From: Turnera subulata
Taxonomy: Eukaryota > Streptophyta > Magnoliopsida > Malpighiales > Passifloraceae
Direction of reading: 5' to 3'
Length of the DNA stretch: 64,000 bases
NCBI GenBank assembly: GCA_028386065.3
Contig: JAKUCV010007814.1
Coordinates: 101,057-165,056 of the forward strand
Position numbers and translations under genes: made by a program. The notes beneath the pieces were generated by a model. The model worked only from the letters and a program-made list of their open reading frames with translations, did no database searches and had not been told where the DNA came from. Positions 36,087-50,400 of the stretch are shown in pieces (position 1 is the stretch's first letter; each line of letters starts with the position of its first letter).

Positions 36087-36102
36087 TTTAAGGGGGGTAG
36101 AC
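36087..36102 (+). other. Polypurine tract
   Basis: TTTTAAGGGGGGTAGAC directly precedes the 3' LTR start at 36103. Confidence 0.7.
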
Positions 36103-37447
36103 TGTAACAACCCGGGTAAAAATTTACATTTTACCGGGACTGTAAAAATGCTTTGTACAGTAATTTACCATGTAAAATAATCTTGGGTAAATATTTCAGG
36201 GTAAATATGCATCGGATTCCGAAACCGAGCTCTGTCCCATGCTCGAGATTTTTCTGCGGATTTTACGGACCAAAGTTGGAATTTTTCGGGTCCAGGAATC
36301 TCGAGAAAAGCCGTGTTTAACCTCGAATTATTAGGCCAGAAGTAAAGTCAAGGGGGTATTATAGATATTTTCTGGTCCGGATGGGACAGGATTGCATAAT
36401 TGAAATTATGCAGCCGCCTTCTCTTGTGTGCCCGTGAGCTGCATTCTGTGAAGCTTGTGACCCTGCACGTTTTATTCCTGCTCGTGTCGTCTCTGCAAAC
36501 ACACCAAACCACCCAGTTTTCTTCATCCTCACCTGCAAACACCATCATCTCCTGCCTGCAAAAACTCATCACCCAGTACCATTCTTTCCCTCCTGCCAAC
36601 TTCAACTGCAAACAAAAAATACAAACCCAGTTTCCTTCTTTTCCACCAAAACCAGAAAAAAGAAAAGAAAGAAGAGTAAAAAAAAAAAAAAAAAATACAA
36701 AACACACCACTGCCGCCACCTCACCACCACACACCGCCACCACTATTTTCTTTTTCTCCACGACCGGCCGCCTCCACCACCGAGCTGCCGCCTCCAGAGG
36801 TGCCATCACACAACCCGGCCACCATCCAAAGCGACCGAGCCGCCATCAACGTCGCATCATCCTCTCTACCATCCTGCTGCTGTTCGTCGCCGGCGCACTC
36901 CACGGGTTCCTTCCTTCCCTCGCTGCAGATCCACCGACGCCATTCCTTTCCCGCGTTCTCCTTCCTCGCCGTCGGCTTCCCTCTCCTGCCGCGTCTCCTC
37001 GCGACATCGCACCCACCGCGCTTCGCAACGCGCTTCTGCCTCACCGTGTCACGTCCGCCACCGCGCCGCCGCCTCCTGCTCAAGGTGAGCAACCCGGGTG
37101 AGGAAGACGACCCGGATGTGGGTCGCGGGTCGTGGGTTGACCCGACTAGCTTGAGTGGGTCTGTTGGTTATTGGGCTTGCTTAACTTGGTCTGGGCTCAG
37201 GTCCTGGGCTGCCTGGCTTGGTCTTCCACATGGGCCAGCGCTTGGGCCTCAGCTTGAGGTCTGGGCCTGGTGCTGTGCAGGCCTGGCTGGCACTATTCAC
37301 GGGCCCAATCCAATTTAAAAAAAAGGAGGAAAAAGGAAAAATAAATTCTGAAATGAAGAAAAATAATAAAAATAAAATAAATAATTATATTGGTATGTTG
37401 GAATAATTTGGAAAATATATAGATATTAAATGGAAATAATTACTTTC

Positions 37448-37481
<34 letters not shown>

Positions 37482-38944
37482 AATAATAATAATTTTGGAA
37501 AGTACATACTCAAGGAAAATAAAAATAGAAAGGGTATTATCAAAGAAAATACGTACCGGAATAATAACCGGATATAATTATGGTAAAATATTTCTGGCCT
37601 ATGTAATTAAATGGTGAATTATGACGATAACGGGAATAACCCGGGGAAGTACCGAGTAGGTCCAGTAATTATTTTTATGGCTTACAGCAATAGCCGAGCA
37701 TTTGCATATCATCTTATATGTGCATACATTGTTGTTTGATATAGGAATTGATAACGAGCAGTACCCCGAGGAGCCTGAGCCGGAACACTTCGAGGACTAT
37801 CAGGAATAGAAAATCGGCTAAGGTGAGGATAAGTAAATATTTATATACTGTCGTAGTACCAAGTTGCTGTTGTGTTATATGCTTGAATAATTCTTTATGG
37901 CTGTGAATAGTTGTTGTGAGATGAATTTAATTGTTGTTTGTTGCCGTTGATGTTGCAGAATTGATGCTACTGTTGATGTTATTGGTAATATCAGAAATGT
38001 GGTATTAGTAGGTTATTTCTGTTGTTGTTGGCTGTGAAAATTGTTAGGGTAGAGTACCGAGGGTACTAGTTGAGTAAGCTTGTATTATCCAGACGAGCGG
38101 AGAGGCTGTGAGCCTGCTCGGGATAATGAGAGAAGGGAGGATAATAGAAATTAAGTAACTAGGAGTAATAAAACTGGATACACTTAGACATCTAGTAATC
38201 ACAGTTAAATATTGGAATAGCCAGATGGTAGTTTTATTTTTATGGTGCTGGGGGAGAGTGTGCTTAGGGTCTGCTCCCTATCTGTACCAATTTCTATTTT
38301 AGGCGCCGGGGGAGAGTGTGCTTGGGGTCTGCTCCCTGTCTCAATTATACGTGGAGGTACCAAGGCGGGGTCCACGGGCTAGCTAGCTTGACTACCAGGC
38401 GACGGCCATCATTTAACTAATGATAGGGGCCCTGATAATAAAAATGGAATAGCGTGTCTAGAATCACAGAGTGTGTTATTTAGGGTTCATGTGAACCTTA
38501 GTTATTTACTGTTGTTGTAACTTGGATTATTTACGGTTGTTAGTATATGTATATTTGCTTATGGATTTTACCCGGTGAGCACTTCGGACTCACCCCTCGC
38601 CTGCGTGACCTGATCGCATAGTTTGATTGTGCGTAGCTCAGGTACGTTCGAGGCAAGCTGTGGCGCACCCTCTGCCAGGCCCGGATCCATCCTGCATTGC
38701 ATCATGTTTATACTGTTGTCTATTGCCGTGTTGTATTAAGACTTCCGCTGCTTGCATTTATAACTCTGTGGATTAATGCTTGTTGTAATAATGTTCCCGT
38801 GCCGGGACCAGTACTGTTGATGTATTATGTACTTTTATTGTAATAATTCTGTTGATTGTGATATTTACCACTGTGGTTATTGTAATAGTATGTGGTCCTA
38901 CGTGCTTACTGTGTATAACAGTAAATGCGGATCGGGGCGTTTCA
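36103..38944 (+). repeat. 3' LTR of the gypsy element
   Basis: Runs from TGTAACAACCCGGGTAAAAA to GCGGATCGGGGCGTTTCA, 2842 bp. Contains a CCACCA/CGCCGC-rich stretch (36700-37080) producing spurious ORFs, an AT-rich central part with a TA microsatellite (37452-37480), and two versions of GGGGGAGAGTGTGCTT(A/G)GG (near 38250 and 38308). No gene. Confidence 0.85.
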
Positions 38945-41450
38945 TCCATTGGTGGGTTGTTCAAGTCCAGCATAATTTCTTGTCCTATAATAATTATAAA
39001 GTGTTAGGTTTAAATTAAAAATCTAATAAATTTGGTGGAAATATTTTTCTAAGAACACACAAGATAATAAAGAATTATTCATAAAGAAGATAACAACAAA
39101 TTATTATAATAAATAAAATGCCTATTTTTTTTAATTATGCAGTAAGAATAGGAAAGGTTTTGATGCTGGAAATTTTATATCAATACTTACCCGAGGTCTC
39201 CTCTATATCTTCTTCTTCTTGTGCATACTTTAAGTCTAATAAAAATTTTATTCCTGACAAAATTGACAAACCGTGGAGTGTAAATGAATAATTAAGCTTA
39301 ATTTTAGTTTGTGGAGGAAAAAAAATAATATGTACCTCTGTTGTTATTATCCGCTAGTTGTTCCTTCCCTGCCTCTTGTAAATCCATAAATTGAAATTGA
39401 TATGTTGCTTTTATCATTTATCAACAAGAACTGTGAAGGCTTTTATAGAAGAAATATTGGAGGGAAATAGTTATATTTTCATGTTTAAGTGCTCTGGAAA
39501 TTTTTAAGTTTCCCGCAATAAAAATTCAAACCAAATTGGCAGCCAAGACTATTAATCTTCCCCTAAAATTTGGCGGGCATTAATATGTAAAAAAGATAAC
39601 TGTAGATAAAAAGAACCAATACCATACCTAGCCAGACCAGATTTCTTGGGTTATGTAATGTGGGAAAAAAGATTTACGAGGAGATTAGGGTATATGATTT
39701 GGTTTTGACTATTTAGATTGGTTAGAGAAAAAATAGGGTCTATTCCAGCCGTAATCTGAAAATATGTGTATTGGGAAAATAAACAATTGATGGGAGGATA
39801 ATTTAATCTCTTTATCACAATTTTAACTAAAATCAAAGGTAATGAGTAGTTTCTTAATAATAGTGTCAAAACTTTAAACGATAATTAAAATGAAACGGTG
39901 GGAGTAATTAGTTATAGGCCCACAGAAATTATTAGAGTCGGGATCAGGCTTGCCGTGGTGTTTTCAGTGAGCTACGATGACAAAAACAAATTAACTGAAC
40001 ACAAAACACTAACGTCTTATTTTTTTTCTTGGGTTTGTCTTTTGAATTTTTAATTCACGCCATTAAATTTGATTGAAGTGATTAGATAAAAACAAAGAGG
40101 ATGAAATCCCTAGTCAACCTCCCATTATAATCCGTTTTCAACCTCGGCTCGAACCTGGATTAAACCTCCAAATATTTAAATCCTTATCTTTGCCCAGTTT
40201 GATGATCATTTCCAAAACCCTGACATCTTGAGACACACCATCTTAGAAATATATATATATAAAAAAACCACCAGTGTAGAGTTGGTTTGAGGTGATAAAT
40301 AATTTGGCTTCATATAAGCAAATTTCTTTTAAAAAACTTACCCATTATAACCAAATGTGAGATCCGGATTAGACCCAGATAACACAGGGCAAGGCTTTGG
40401 TTGGAAAACCAAGAGGGATTACTAGTCGGTTCTAAATGAGCCAGTGACCACCATTAGTTGGTTTGTCTTTTTCTTAAACAAAACTCTTTTAGGTTGAATA
40501 TTTTGATTATTTTTTTTGTCATACTTTGATGTGTCCTAGTCTCCTAGTCCTACTAATTAACTCTCACCCATTTGAAAACCACCATGTGTTTTACCCTTTT
40601 TCCTTAGTTGCTGCTTCTCTCGTTTCCCTATTTATATAGCGACGGTGCTTGTATATTTGGAAGAAAGGTACACGGTTGGGTTCGGGCCACCTTGGAAAAT
40701 TTTGCCGACAACCATATTTTTTTCGTTTCTGAAAGCAATGGGGCGTGATTCAGGTGAGAGTATATTTAAATATCATCTGTAATAATCGTCTAGATTGGCA
40801 TGCTCCACATATCTTTGGTTAGTTGGAGTATTTTAACAAATAGCTTATCTGTCCTTGTTAGAAATGTTTGCAACTTTTTTACTCAAAAAAATTGACCAAA
40901 AAACGAGAAACCTACTGCCACTCTTTACATCTAATTTATAAGCTACCGACAAACCCCATTGTAACTTTAACGAAATGCTGCTATTTATCTATTTTCTAGA
41001 GCAGTATGTACAAATACATATACCAAAAAAAGACGTACATTTTTTATTTCCATATAAAGAGATAGATTCAAGGGAGCGTTAGAAAAATATTTTTGGAGCA
41101 ACAATATTAATAATTAATTAAGAAACACATCGGAAAAGTAGGCACTGATAACCCCTGGCAGAGAAGAAAGGGATGCGAGCCCCCACGTCTTTTAGTATAG
41201 TTTGGCTGGCATTGTGGATTTTTATGTTAAAAATGTCTTATCAGGTTCCTCAGTATCGAGTGGTTAATGTTCAAACTAGATATTTGCATTATTGTGGGGT
41301 TGATTACTCACGTTTTCCATGTTTCCCTTAATTTTTTTTTTTTTCTCTTTTGAGAGCAATGTTTCCCTTAAATTGGTAAGGTAGATGTATTATAAATTAA
41401 CACCCGCATGTCATAGTTTGGAGTATTCCACACACTAGTGTAACTCCACA
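38945..41450. other. Intergenic region and presumed apyrase promoter
   Basis: AT-rich DNA without a recognisable gene. TATATA at 40633-40638, in CTATTTATATAGCGACGG, could be the apyrase TATA box, about 815 bp before the ATG, which would need a 5' UTR intron; CAGGTGAGAG near 40752 is a candidate donor and ACACTAG just before 41441 a candidate acceptor. These are inferences from motifs. Confidence 0.4.
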
Positions 41451-44400
41451 ATGCCAAGAATGTGGAAGCCAGTGTTGTGGTGGATACCCCATGTTCTCTT
41501 CATGGCCTTTCTGGTGCCAACTCTGGCCAAGTACAAGCACATAAACCGAAAGATATTGCCCATCTTGGAGGAAACAAATAGCTATGCAGTTGTCTTTGAT
41601 GCTGGGAGTTCAGGTAGCAGGGTTCATGTCTTCTCATTCGATAGTAACCTTGATCTTGTTCCTGTAGAGGAAGGCTCAGATGAGTATGAGGTTTTCCTTC
41701 AGGTAGGACACACCCAAAATAACCCAAAAATAATAATAACAATAATAATACGTCTTTATTTGTTGTGTATCTTGGATGGAAAGTTAATTATTCAGCTTTG
41801 AAATTGTTAGTTTCCTTGGGTGCTGTTTTTAACTAACGGATAGGGGATTTTGCTTCTGTTTTGGTTGTGTTTTTAAATAGACAAAACCAGGCTTGAGTTC
41901 TTATGCAAGCGATCCACAAGCTGCAGCTGAGTCCCTTGAGCCTCTGCTTGTGAAAGCAGAAAATGCAGTGCCCGAGGCTTTGTGGTCCGAGACACCTGTC
42001 AGATTAGGAGTGAGTAAACCAAAATTAATTAACACTCACTTTTGCTTCTTCCTTTTTTTTTGGTTAATTAAACTGACGTTTGCTTTCTAAGCATCCTCAT
42101 AACCCTTTTCATTAATCCCTTCAAAAATGGTGCAGGCCACAGCCGGTTTGAGATCACTGGAGGGAAATGCATCGGCTCAGATTTTAGAGGCAGTATGATA
42201 CACATATTCATATACATATATATTCCATTTTATTAATTTCTTGTATTAACATGGTCTCCAATTATTGTATGCTTAATTAGAGTGATGTGACTTTGCTTTT
42301 TTTTTTTTTGGTGCTTCAAGGTCAGGGATCTATTCATGTATAACAGCACCCTAAAATATGAAGACGACAGTGTCTCTATCTTATCTGGCGCTCAAGAAGG
42401 GTCATATATGTGGGTATGTTCCTTGGTTATTTGAACTTTGAGGAAATATTGATAAATGACTAACTTCTGTTCTGGCTTTATTGTGAAAATCATGAATTGG
42501 AGAGTGGGTAAACATATATACATCTGCTATAATTTGTACCAAAGGTATAAAAACCAATACATTTAAAGATGATGTTAATAGATACTAAAACATAGATGAC
42601 GGTGTAAATGATCCAATTAACTTAGGCCACGAGTTGTCCACAATCTGCCAATAATGGTTAAAATCACTAACCTTGAGGTCTTTATGGGCCGAAACCCAAA
42701 GTGTCAGATAATAGACTAGCATTATACTTTATATGGACTATGGAGCACCTGTGTAGTGGGGAAAGTATTTGTGGTAAATTAAGTGTACGAAAGTGGACAG
42801 CTTTGACATTTTACTACCACAACTAAAGACAAAAGCTACTCCCATGTCACATCCTTCCATGTTGGAGTAATAAGATCGTCCATGGTTGTATGTAGAGCTG
42901 AAGTCTCCTGTTGGAGTTTCAGTCTCTCTTCCTCGTAAACAAGAAAAAAAAAAGGGTAATTCGAAATTAGTCTTTAACCATTAACTTAAATTTAAATTTT
43001 TGATTTTGATTAAGATAGCCACTCAGGCTGTAAGTATCTGGGCATGCAAATTTGACAATCAAACCGGCCAAGTCCAGCGGAAAGACCCGGAAACCTTGGA
43101 GGATCCAAGTGAAGCAACCAAACCGAACAACAAAATCGATCATACCTGAAACGGTTAGGATCTTTCACCTAACTGAAGAACCGAATCAGCTAGAGCCGGA
43201 AGAATATCCTGCTCCTCTACGGTATCCACACGAACCGTCAATCACCGGCCGGAATCGTTTCACGATTTCCAACCCCCGATATGGATTTTCGGGAGCTATA
43301 TGTGGTGTTTATGGTATCTCTTTCTTTCACAAAGAAGAGAGGAAGATGTGTGTGTGTTTCATACTCTGAAAAACTCAGAATTCAGAATACAAGAGAGAGT
43401 GAGAAGGGTCAAGAGTAATCTGATTACTCTACCCCCAATTAGTGCTAAGAGACAATGGGATAATGGCCAACATATTGGCCCATTATCTTTTATGATTATG
43501 TCTCCACATAACCATGTCTCCACTAATATACAAACACTTATCACAACACTAATTTGGTCCAATAATTCTGTCAATAACTAAACCAAACCAGCCCAAAACG
43601 ACCCTGGTCCAACCACGGTCCAACCATGGTCCAACCACACACGGTCGAACCTGGTCCAACCACGGCTCAACCACCTGCTCGAATCAACGATTCTATGTGT
43701 GTGACCCTGTAGGCACTTGTAACGTTCGGCAATAATTGTAAAATCTCATTTTACAATTATAAGCAAAGAGCGGCGTCTAGCAACACATCATTGCTACCCG
43801 AACGACAAGATCAATACTGATTCTATATGCCTCGGAACATGTCATCGTCTTTTCCTCCCATTATCAAGATTAAACCGAGACATGGAAAACGTCAATCTCG
43901 TATATGTTTAATCTTAGTTTCTTGATCCCCGAGTTAACTGTGTAAAACGGATCTTAATGATATCACCATATCATATAATCCGAGCATGACCATGCATTTA
44001 CAGTTCAACTCTATCAAGAGGCCCATCTGATAATATACCCGTTATATGGGTCGGACGAATCCCATCTTGACCAATCAAAACCCACTACACATTTATGATA
44101 TACCTAATGATTACCCTTAAGTCCACCCAGTTACGGATGATTAGGAATAATATCAAAGTATATGGCTTACATGTTGGGAACCTTGATGATCTCAGGTCTA
44201 AGGACAATACATATAAGAACCACTAATGACAATCATATAACGTTCCATGTAGGGTTCTTATGTGGGTTGGTCCAGTCCACAAGTTCTCTAACTTGTACCC
44301 ATATGTAGAATTAATATCTCATATAATTTTCAACACACGCTAGTCTTAATTTATTATTACAACCCATCCATAATAATAATCGACTAGGGACATTTTAAGA

Positions 44401-47400
44401 ATACAAAGTATTCTAGGGTTATAAATATGTGCATGCAATTTTCTCATAATCATATTTATTGGAATAACCTCAATATTTATACATGACTGATACAATCATC
44501 CATTGATTTGGCTTTTGGGCATATTACTAACAATCTCCCACTTGCACTAATGCCAATCAACCATGTATCTAATACCAATGGATGCGCAATGACCATCATG
44601 CTTCTGTTGTGTGAGCGGCTTAGTCAAGGGATCTGCTACATTGTTCTCAGAAGGAACTCTACACAGCCTGACATCGCCTCTATCTATGATCTCTCTAATA
44701 AGATGATAGCATCGGAGTATATGTTTGGATCTCTGGTGGTATCTAGGCTCTTGAGCCTGTGCGATTGTCCCATTATTGTCACATTAGAGCTCAATCGGAC
44801 TCTCAATACTAGGAACCACTCCAAGTTCAGTTACGAACTTCTTAATCCAAACAGCCTCTTTCGCCGCATCTGAGGCAGCAATGTACTCAGCCTCGGTTGT
44901 AGAGTCTGCAACTGTCTCTTGCTTTGAACTCTTCCAACATACAGCACCACCTCCAAGACAAAACACATAACCTGATTGCGATCTGAAGTCATCCCTGTCT
45001 GTTTGGAAGCTAGCATCTGTGTAACCCTTTACAACAAGCTCATCAATGCTTCCATACACAAAGAATGCATCCTTAGTCCTTCTCAAGTACTTAAGGATGT
45101 TCTTAACCGCTGTCCAGTGACTCTCACCGGGATCAGATTCATATCTGCTTGTGACACTCAAAGCATAAGCGACATCCGATCGAGTACATAGCATGGCATA
45201 CATGATAGATCCTATTGCCGAAGCATAAGGGATCTTACTCATCCGCTCTCTCTCCTTTGATGTACTAGGACATTGATTCTTAGAGAGAGATACGCCATGT
45301 GACATAGGCAAGAATCCTTTCTTGGAATCTTGCATGCTAAACCTCTTTAGCACCTTGTCAATATACGTACTCTGACTTAGCCCGAGAAACCTTTTGGATC
45401 TATCTCTGTAGATCTTTATACCTAACACATATGCAGCTTCTCCTAAGTCCTTGATCGAGAAATTCTTTCCCAACCAAGTCTTTACAGACTGTAGCGTCGG
45501 AATATCATTCCCAATGAGTAGAATGTCGTCAACATACAACAACAAGAAAACAACAGTGCTCCCACTAACCTTTTTGTAAACACATGGTTCATCTTCATTC
45601 TTACTGAAACCAAACTCTTTGATTACTTCATTAAAACGAAGATTCCAACTCCTAGAAGCTTGCTTCAACCCATAGATGGATCTTTGCTACTTGCATACCG
45701 TATTAGCATTCTCTAGATCGACAAAACCTTCAGGTTGTGTCATGTACACATCCTCTAAAAGATTTCCATTTAGGAAAGCGGTTTTGACATCCATCTGCCA
45801 TATCTCATAATCATGGTATGCCGCTATTGCCAACAGAATCCGGATAGATTTAACCATGGCAACTGGTGAGAAAGTTTCATCATAGTCTATACCATGAACT
45901 TGTTTGAAACCTTTCGCAACCAATCGCCCTTTATAGGTAATCACATTACCATCCATGTCGGTCTTTTTCTTAAAGACCCATTTGCACCCTATGGGTTTTA
46001 CCCCTTCGGGTGGATCAATCAAGGTCCATACCTTGTTTTCATACATGGATTCCATTTCCGAATTCATGGCTTTTAGCCACTTCTTGGAGTCTGGACCCGT
46101 AATGGCCTGCTGATAGGAAGTGGGCTCATCCTCATCTATGAGCATCACATCTCCAGTATGAGTCATAAGAAATCCATATCTCTCAGGCTCATTCCGAATC
46201 CTATCCGACCTACATGGTCCATGTGTTATAGGTACAGGATTCTCATCCACAACATCTTGTGGTTCCTATCCTTGTTCCATCTCAGCCTCTAGATCTCGAA
46301 CTTCTTCGAGTTCTATTTTTCTCCTACTTATTCCTGTAGAAATAAATTCTCTTTCTAGAAAAATAACAGTCCGAGCAACAAACACTTTGTGGTCGGTGGG
46401 ATTATAGAAGTAATACCCTTTTGTTTCCTTAGGGTATCCTCCAAAGAGGCACTTCTCGGATTGAGGGCCGAGTTTATTTGATGCTTCACGTCTCACGTAA
46501 GCCTCACAACCCCAAATCCTCATAAAAGACAAATTGGGACGCTTCCCGGTCCATATCTCATATGGTGTCTTTTCAACCGATTTCGATGGAATACGGTTAA
46601 GTGTAAAAGCAGCACTCAATAATGCATGTCCCCAAAATGAAGAAGGAAGGTCAGCTTGACTCATCATAGAACGAACCATGTCTAACAAAGTTCTGTTCCT
46701 CCTTTCGGACACACCATTCCATTGAGGTGTTCCTGGTGGAGTAAGTTGTGATACTATACCACAATCCTTTAGATGATCAAGAAATTCTCGGCTTAAGTAT
46801 TCTCCTCCTCGATCAGATCGAAGCATTTTAATACTTTTACCGAGTTGATTCTGTACTTCATTCTTGAATTCTTTGAACTTTTCAAAGGATTCTGACTTAT
46901 GTCTCATTAGACACACATAGCCATATCTACTGTAATCATCAGTAAATATAATGAAGTATTGAAAACCACCTCTAGCCTGTGTAGACATAGGTCCGCATAC
47001 ATCAGAATGTATAAGACCTAATAAGTCCGAAGCTCTTTCTCCTTTACCAGTAAAGGGAGCTTTCGTCATTTTGCCTAATAAGCATGACTCACATGTCTCA
47101 AATGATTCGAAATCAAATGAGTCTAAAAATCCATCTTTAAGGAGTTTAGCAATACGAGTCTCGTTTATATGGCCCAAACGACAATGCCAAAGGTAGGTTT
47201 CATTAGAATCGTTCATTCTAACCTTCTTCCTATTAACGTTATAGATTGGCGTTTCTAGGTTTAGAACATACAAACCATTGCTCAAATATGCACCACCATA
47301 ATAAATATCATTGAAATAAATAGAACAACATTTATTCTTTATTACAAATGAAAAGTCTTTCTTGTCCAGACAAGAAACAGAAATCAAATTTCTGCTTATG

Positions 47401-50400
47401 GTAGGAACATAATAACAATCGTCCAGTTCTAAAACCAAACCACTCGGTAAAGATAGATAGTAAGTCCCTACGGCTAATGCAGCAACTCTTGCTCCATTTA
47501 TAATGCGTAGGTCTATCTCACCCTTCTCCAATCTCCTACTCTTTCTTAGTTCCTGCACATTTACACAAATGTGAGAACCACATCCGGTATCTAATACCCA
47601 TGATGCAGAGATAGAGATATTAGCTTCTATAACAAAAATACCTGAAGTGGAAGTCTCACTTCCCTTCTTCTTTACCTCTTCAAGGCAAACAGGGCAGTTG
47701 CACTTCCAATGGCTCAATTTGTTGCAATGGAAACAATGTCCTTCCTTTACAATACCACCCTTGGGTTTCAGCACGTGGTCACAAGAAGATGCATATGCAC
47801 CAAACTTTCTGGCACATTTCTTCTTCTTGTTGAACTTTGCTTTACCCTTTTCTTTTGCCTTTTCCAATCATCAAAATGTTGGATTTGTTTGCCCTCATTT
47901 GTTGCTCAGCTGTTCCCAACATGTTAAGCAACTTAGACAACGATTTGTCAAGATGATTCATATTGTAGTTCATGACAAATTGGTTGTAACTGTTCGGCAA
48001 TGATTGCAGGACTAGATCAACCGCCAACTCCTTTTGCAAAGAAAAACCAAGACCCTCAAGGCTCTCAATGTAACCAATCATTTTGAGCACATGAGGTCTC
48101 ACGGATGATGACTCTGCCATCCTGCATTGGACCAATGCCTTAGAGGTCTCAAACCTCTCATGCCTTGCTTGCTCATCAAAGGGCATCTTTAAGTGTTCGA
48201 TCATATCGAACGCCCCCATGTAATCATGTTTCTTCTGAAGCCCAGATTCCATGGCTATTAGAATAAGACATGCGACATCCAATGCATCATCAAGATGCTT
48301 CTTGTAAGCATCCCTTTCTGCCCTAGGAGCATTAGGCGCCGGTTCAATCGCAACAGGCCCTTCAAGGACATACAGCTTCTTTTCTTGTTTGAGGACAATC
48401 CTCAAATTGCGATACCACTTTAGAAAATTATTCCCATTCAGCTTTTCCTTCTCAAGGACCGATCGCAATGATAGTGTACCTGTGTTTTGTGCCATGGTAG
48501 CTCTACAACAAAGATCAACTCACACAAATAAGAGTCATGTATACATAAATCATTTAACAAGGAATTCTATTAAATGATGCTCCTACTGTGAAAACAAAAT
48601 AATCATGAGTAGGCCAAATCCATATTTCACTACAATATAAGTCAGCTTTGGCTGATCGCCTACATCATAGCTATTTAGGTAGACAACTCTTGTCAATTAC
48701 ATCTCATGTAACTCTTGGGTAGTTGAGCGAACAACACTTGTTCTTATCTATCTCATAGACATTACTCAACTCCTTGCCTCTAAGTCCTTAATCCTATTAA
48801 GATGACGTAGTTAAGTCCAAACCCACAATAAGCAGTTCAGATATTACAATTATCCAGTCGCACCTTGCTAGGATAAACATAGGCACCTTGCTTTGGCAAA
48901 ACCTACCTAATGTTGATCTAAGCAATGATGAGTGCTTATCATGGAAGGCAACTAAGGACTTAATATTTATACCAACAATTGTTTCCATGCATAACAATTA
49001 TGCCATCACATCTTGCTAGGATAAACATTGGCACCTTGCTTTGGCAAAACCTACCAAATGTTGATCTAAGCAATGATGAATACTTGTCAACAATTGTATC
49101 CATACATGTCATGCATGTAATTCACAAATTATATATCTCATATACAATAACAATGCATTATATGCAATATACGCCGCTACGCAGAGGTAGCACGGCGGTC
49201 CCGCTAGCCGGTTAGCGGGCGGGGTCAAGGGGCAGCGCCCTTGCCAAGGACATCGGCCCAAAAATTATATGAACATCGATGTTTTGAGAATCTGATTCTC
49301 CTAACAACCTGGCAATGCTCATGGACATCGATGTCCTATCCTGAACATCGATGTCATTTGGCCTCTGGAACACAAGAAAATCGATGTCTAGACCTCAACA
49401 TCGATGTTCAACACTTGAACATCGATGTTTGATTCTTGAACATCGATGTTGGAAGGTTCTGAAAGTCCAAAGTTTCATGGCAGTACTTTTAAACATCGAT
49501 GTATAGGCCCTAAGCATCGATGTTTCTGTCCTGAACATCGATGTTCCCTACTGAACATCGATGTTTCAAACTTCTGCCAAGGCCAAAACTCATGTGAACA
49601 TCGATGTTCAACCATTGAACATCGATGTTCTAGCCTCGATGCACTAGAACGACCATCGTTCCTTACGAAAACCGACAATCGATTTTCCTTTTGTCGAACC
49701 CATTCGACTTACTGCTAAGAACCTCTTGATTGATATCACATACCAATCAAGTGCTTGTTGTCAAAACCCTTTTGACACAACAAACCTCAACATATATCGC
49801 ATATACAAAAATGAATTCAACATATCACATATACCAAAATGAATTCATCATATCACACACATTTAGATGAACATATCACACATATGCACAACTAAATTCG
49901 GTTTAGAGCTTCAAAAGGGGCTCCGCTACCACTGTAAGTATCCGGGCATGCAAACTTGACAAACAAGTGCAGCAGAAAGACCCGGAAACCATGGAGGATC
50001 CAAGTGAAGCAACCAAACCGAACAACAAAATTGATCATACCTGAAACGGTTAGAATCTTTCACCTAACTGAAGAACCGAATCAGTTAGAGCCGGAAGAAT
50101 ATCCTGCTCCTCTACGGTATCCACACGAACCGTCAATCATTGGCCGGAATCGTCTCACGATCTCCAACCCCCGAGCACTCCCGAACCGTGGTGCTAGCTA
50201 CGGATTTCCGGGAGCTATATGTGGTGCTTATGGTATCTCTTTTTTTCACAAAGAAGAGAAGAAAATGTGTGTGTGTTTCTTACTCTGAAAAACTCAGAAT
50301 TCAGAATACAAGAGAGAGTGAGAAGGGTCAAGAGTAATCTGATTACTCTACCCCCAATTAGTGCTAAGAGACAATGGGATAACGGCCAACATATTGGCCC

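Larger units (their letters stand above)
30975..38944 (+). mobile_element. Tekay-like gypsy (chromovirus) element with truncated 5' LTR
   Basis: Order: LTR right end (30975-31290, ending GGGGCGTTTCA), primer site, gag-pol polyprotein remnant, polypurine tract, 3' LTR (36103-38944). The domain order PR-RT-RH-IN-chromodomain marks a Ty3-gypsy chromovirus. Only the last ~315 bp of the 5' LTR are present next to RPS15; similar LTR left-part sequence lies upstream of the gene. LTR pieces are clearly diverged, so the insertion is old. Confidence 0.85.

Noticed and set aside
36348..37318. Long ORFs in the 3' LTR on both strands
   Set aside because: They come from CCACCA/CGCCGC-rich LTR sequence and are not conserved in the corresponding upstream LTR piece.
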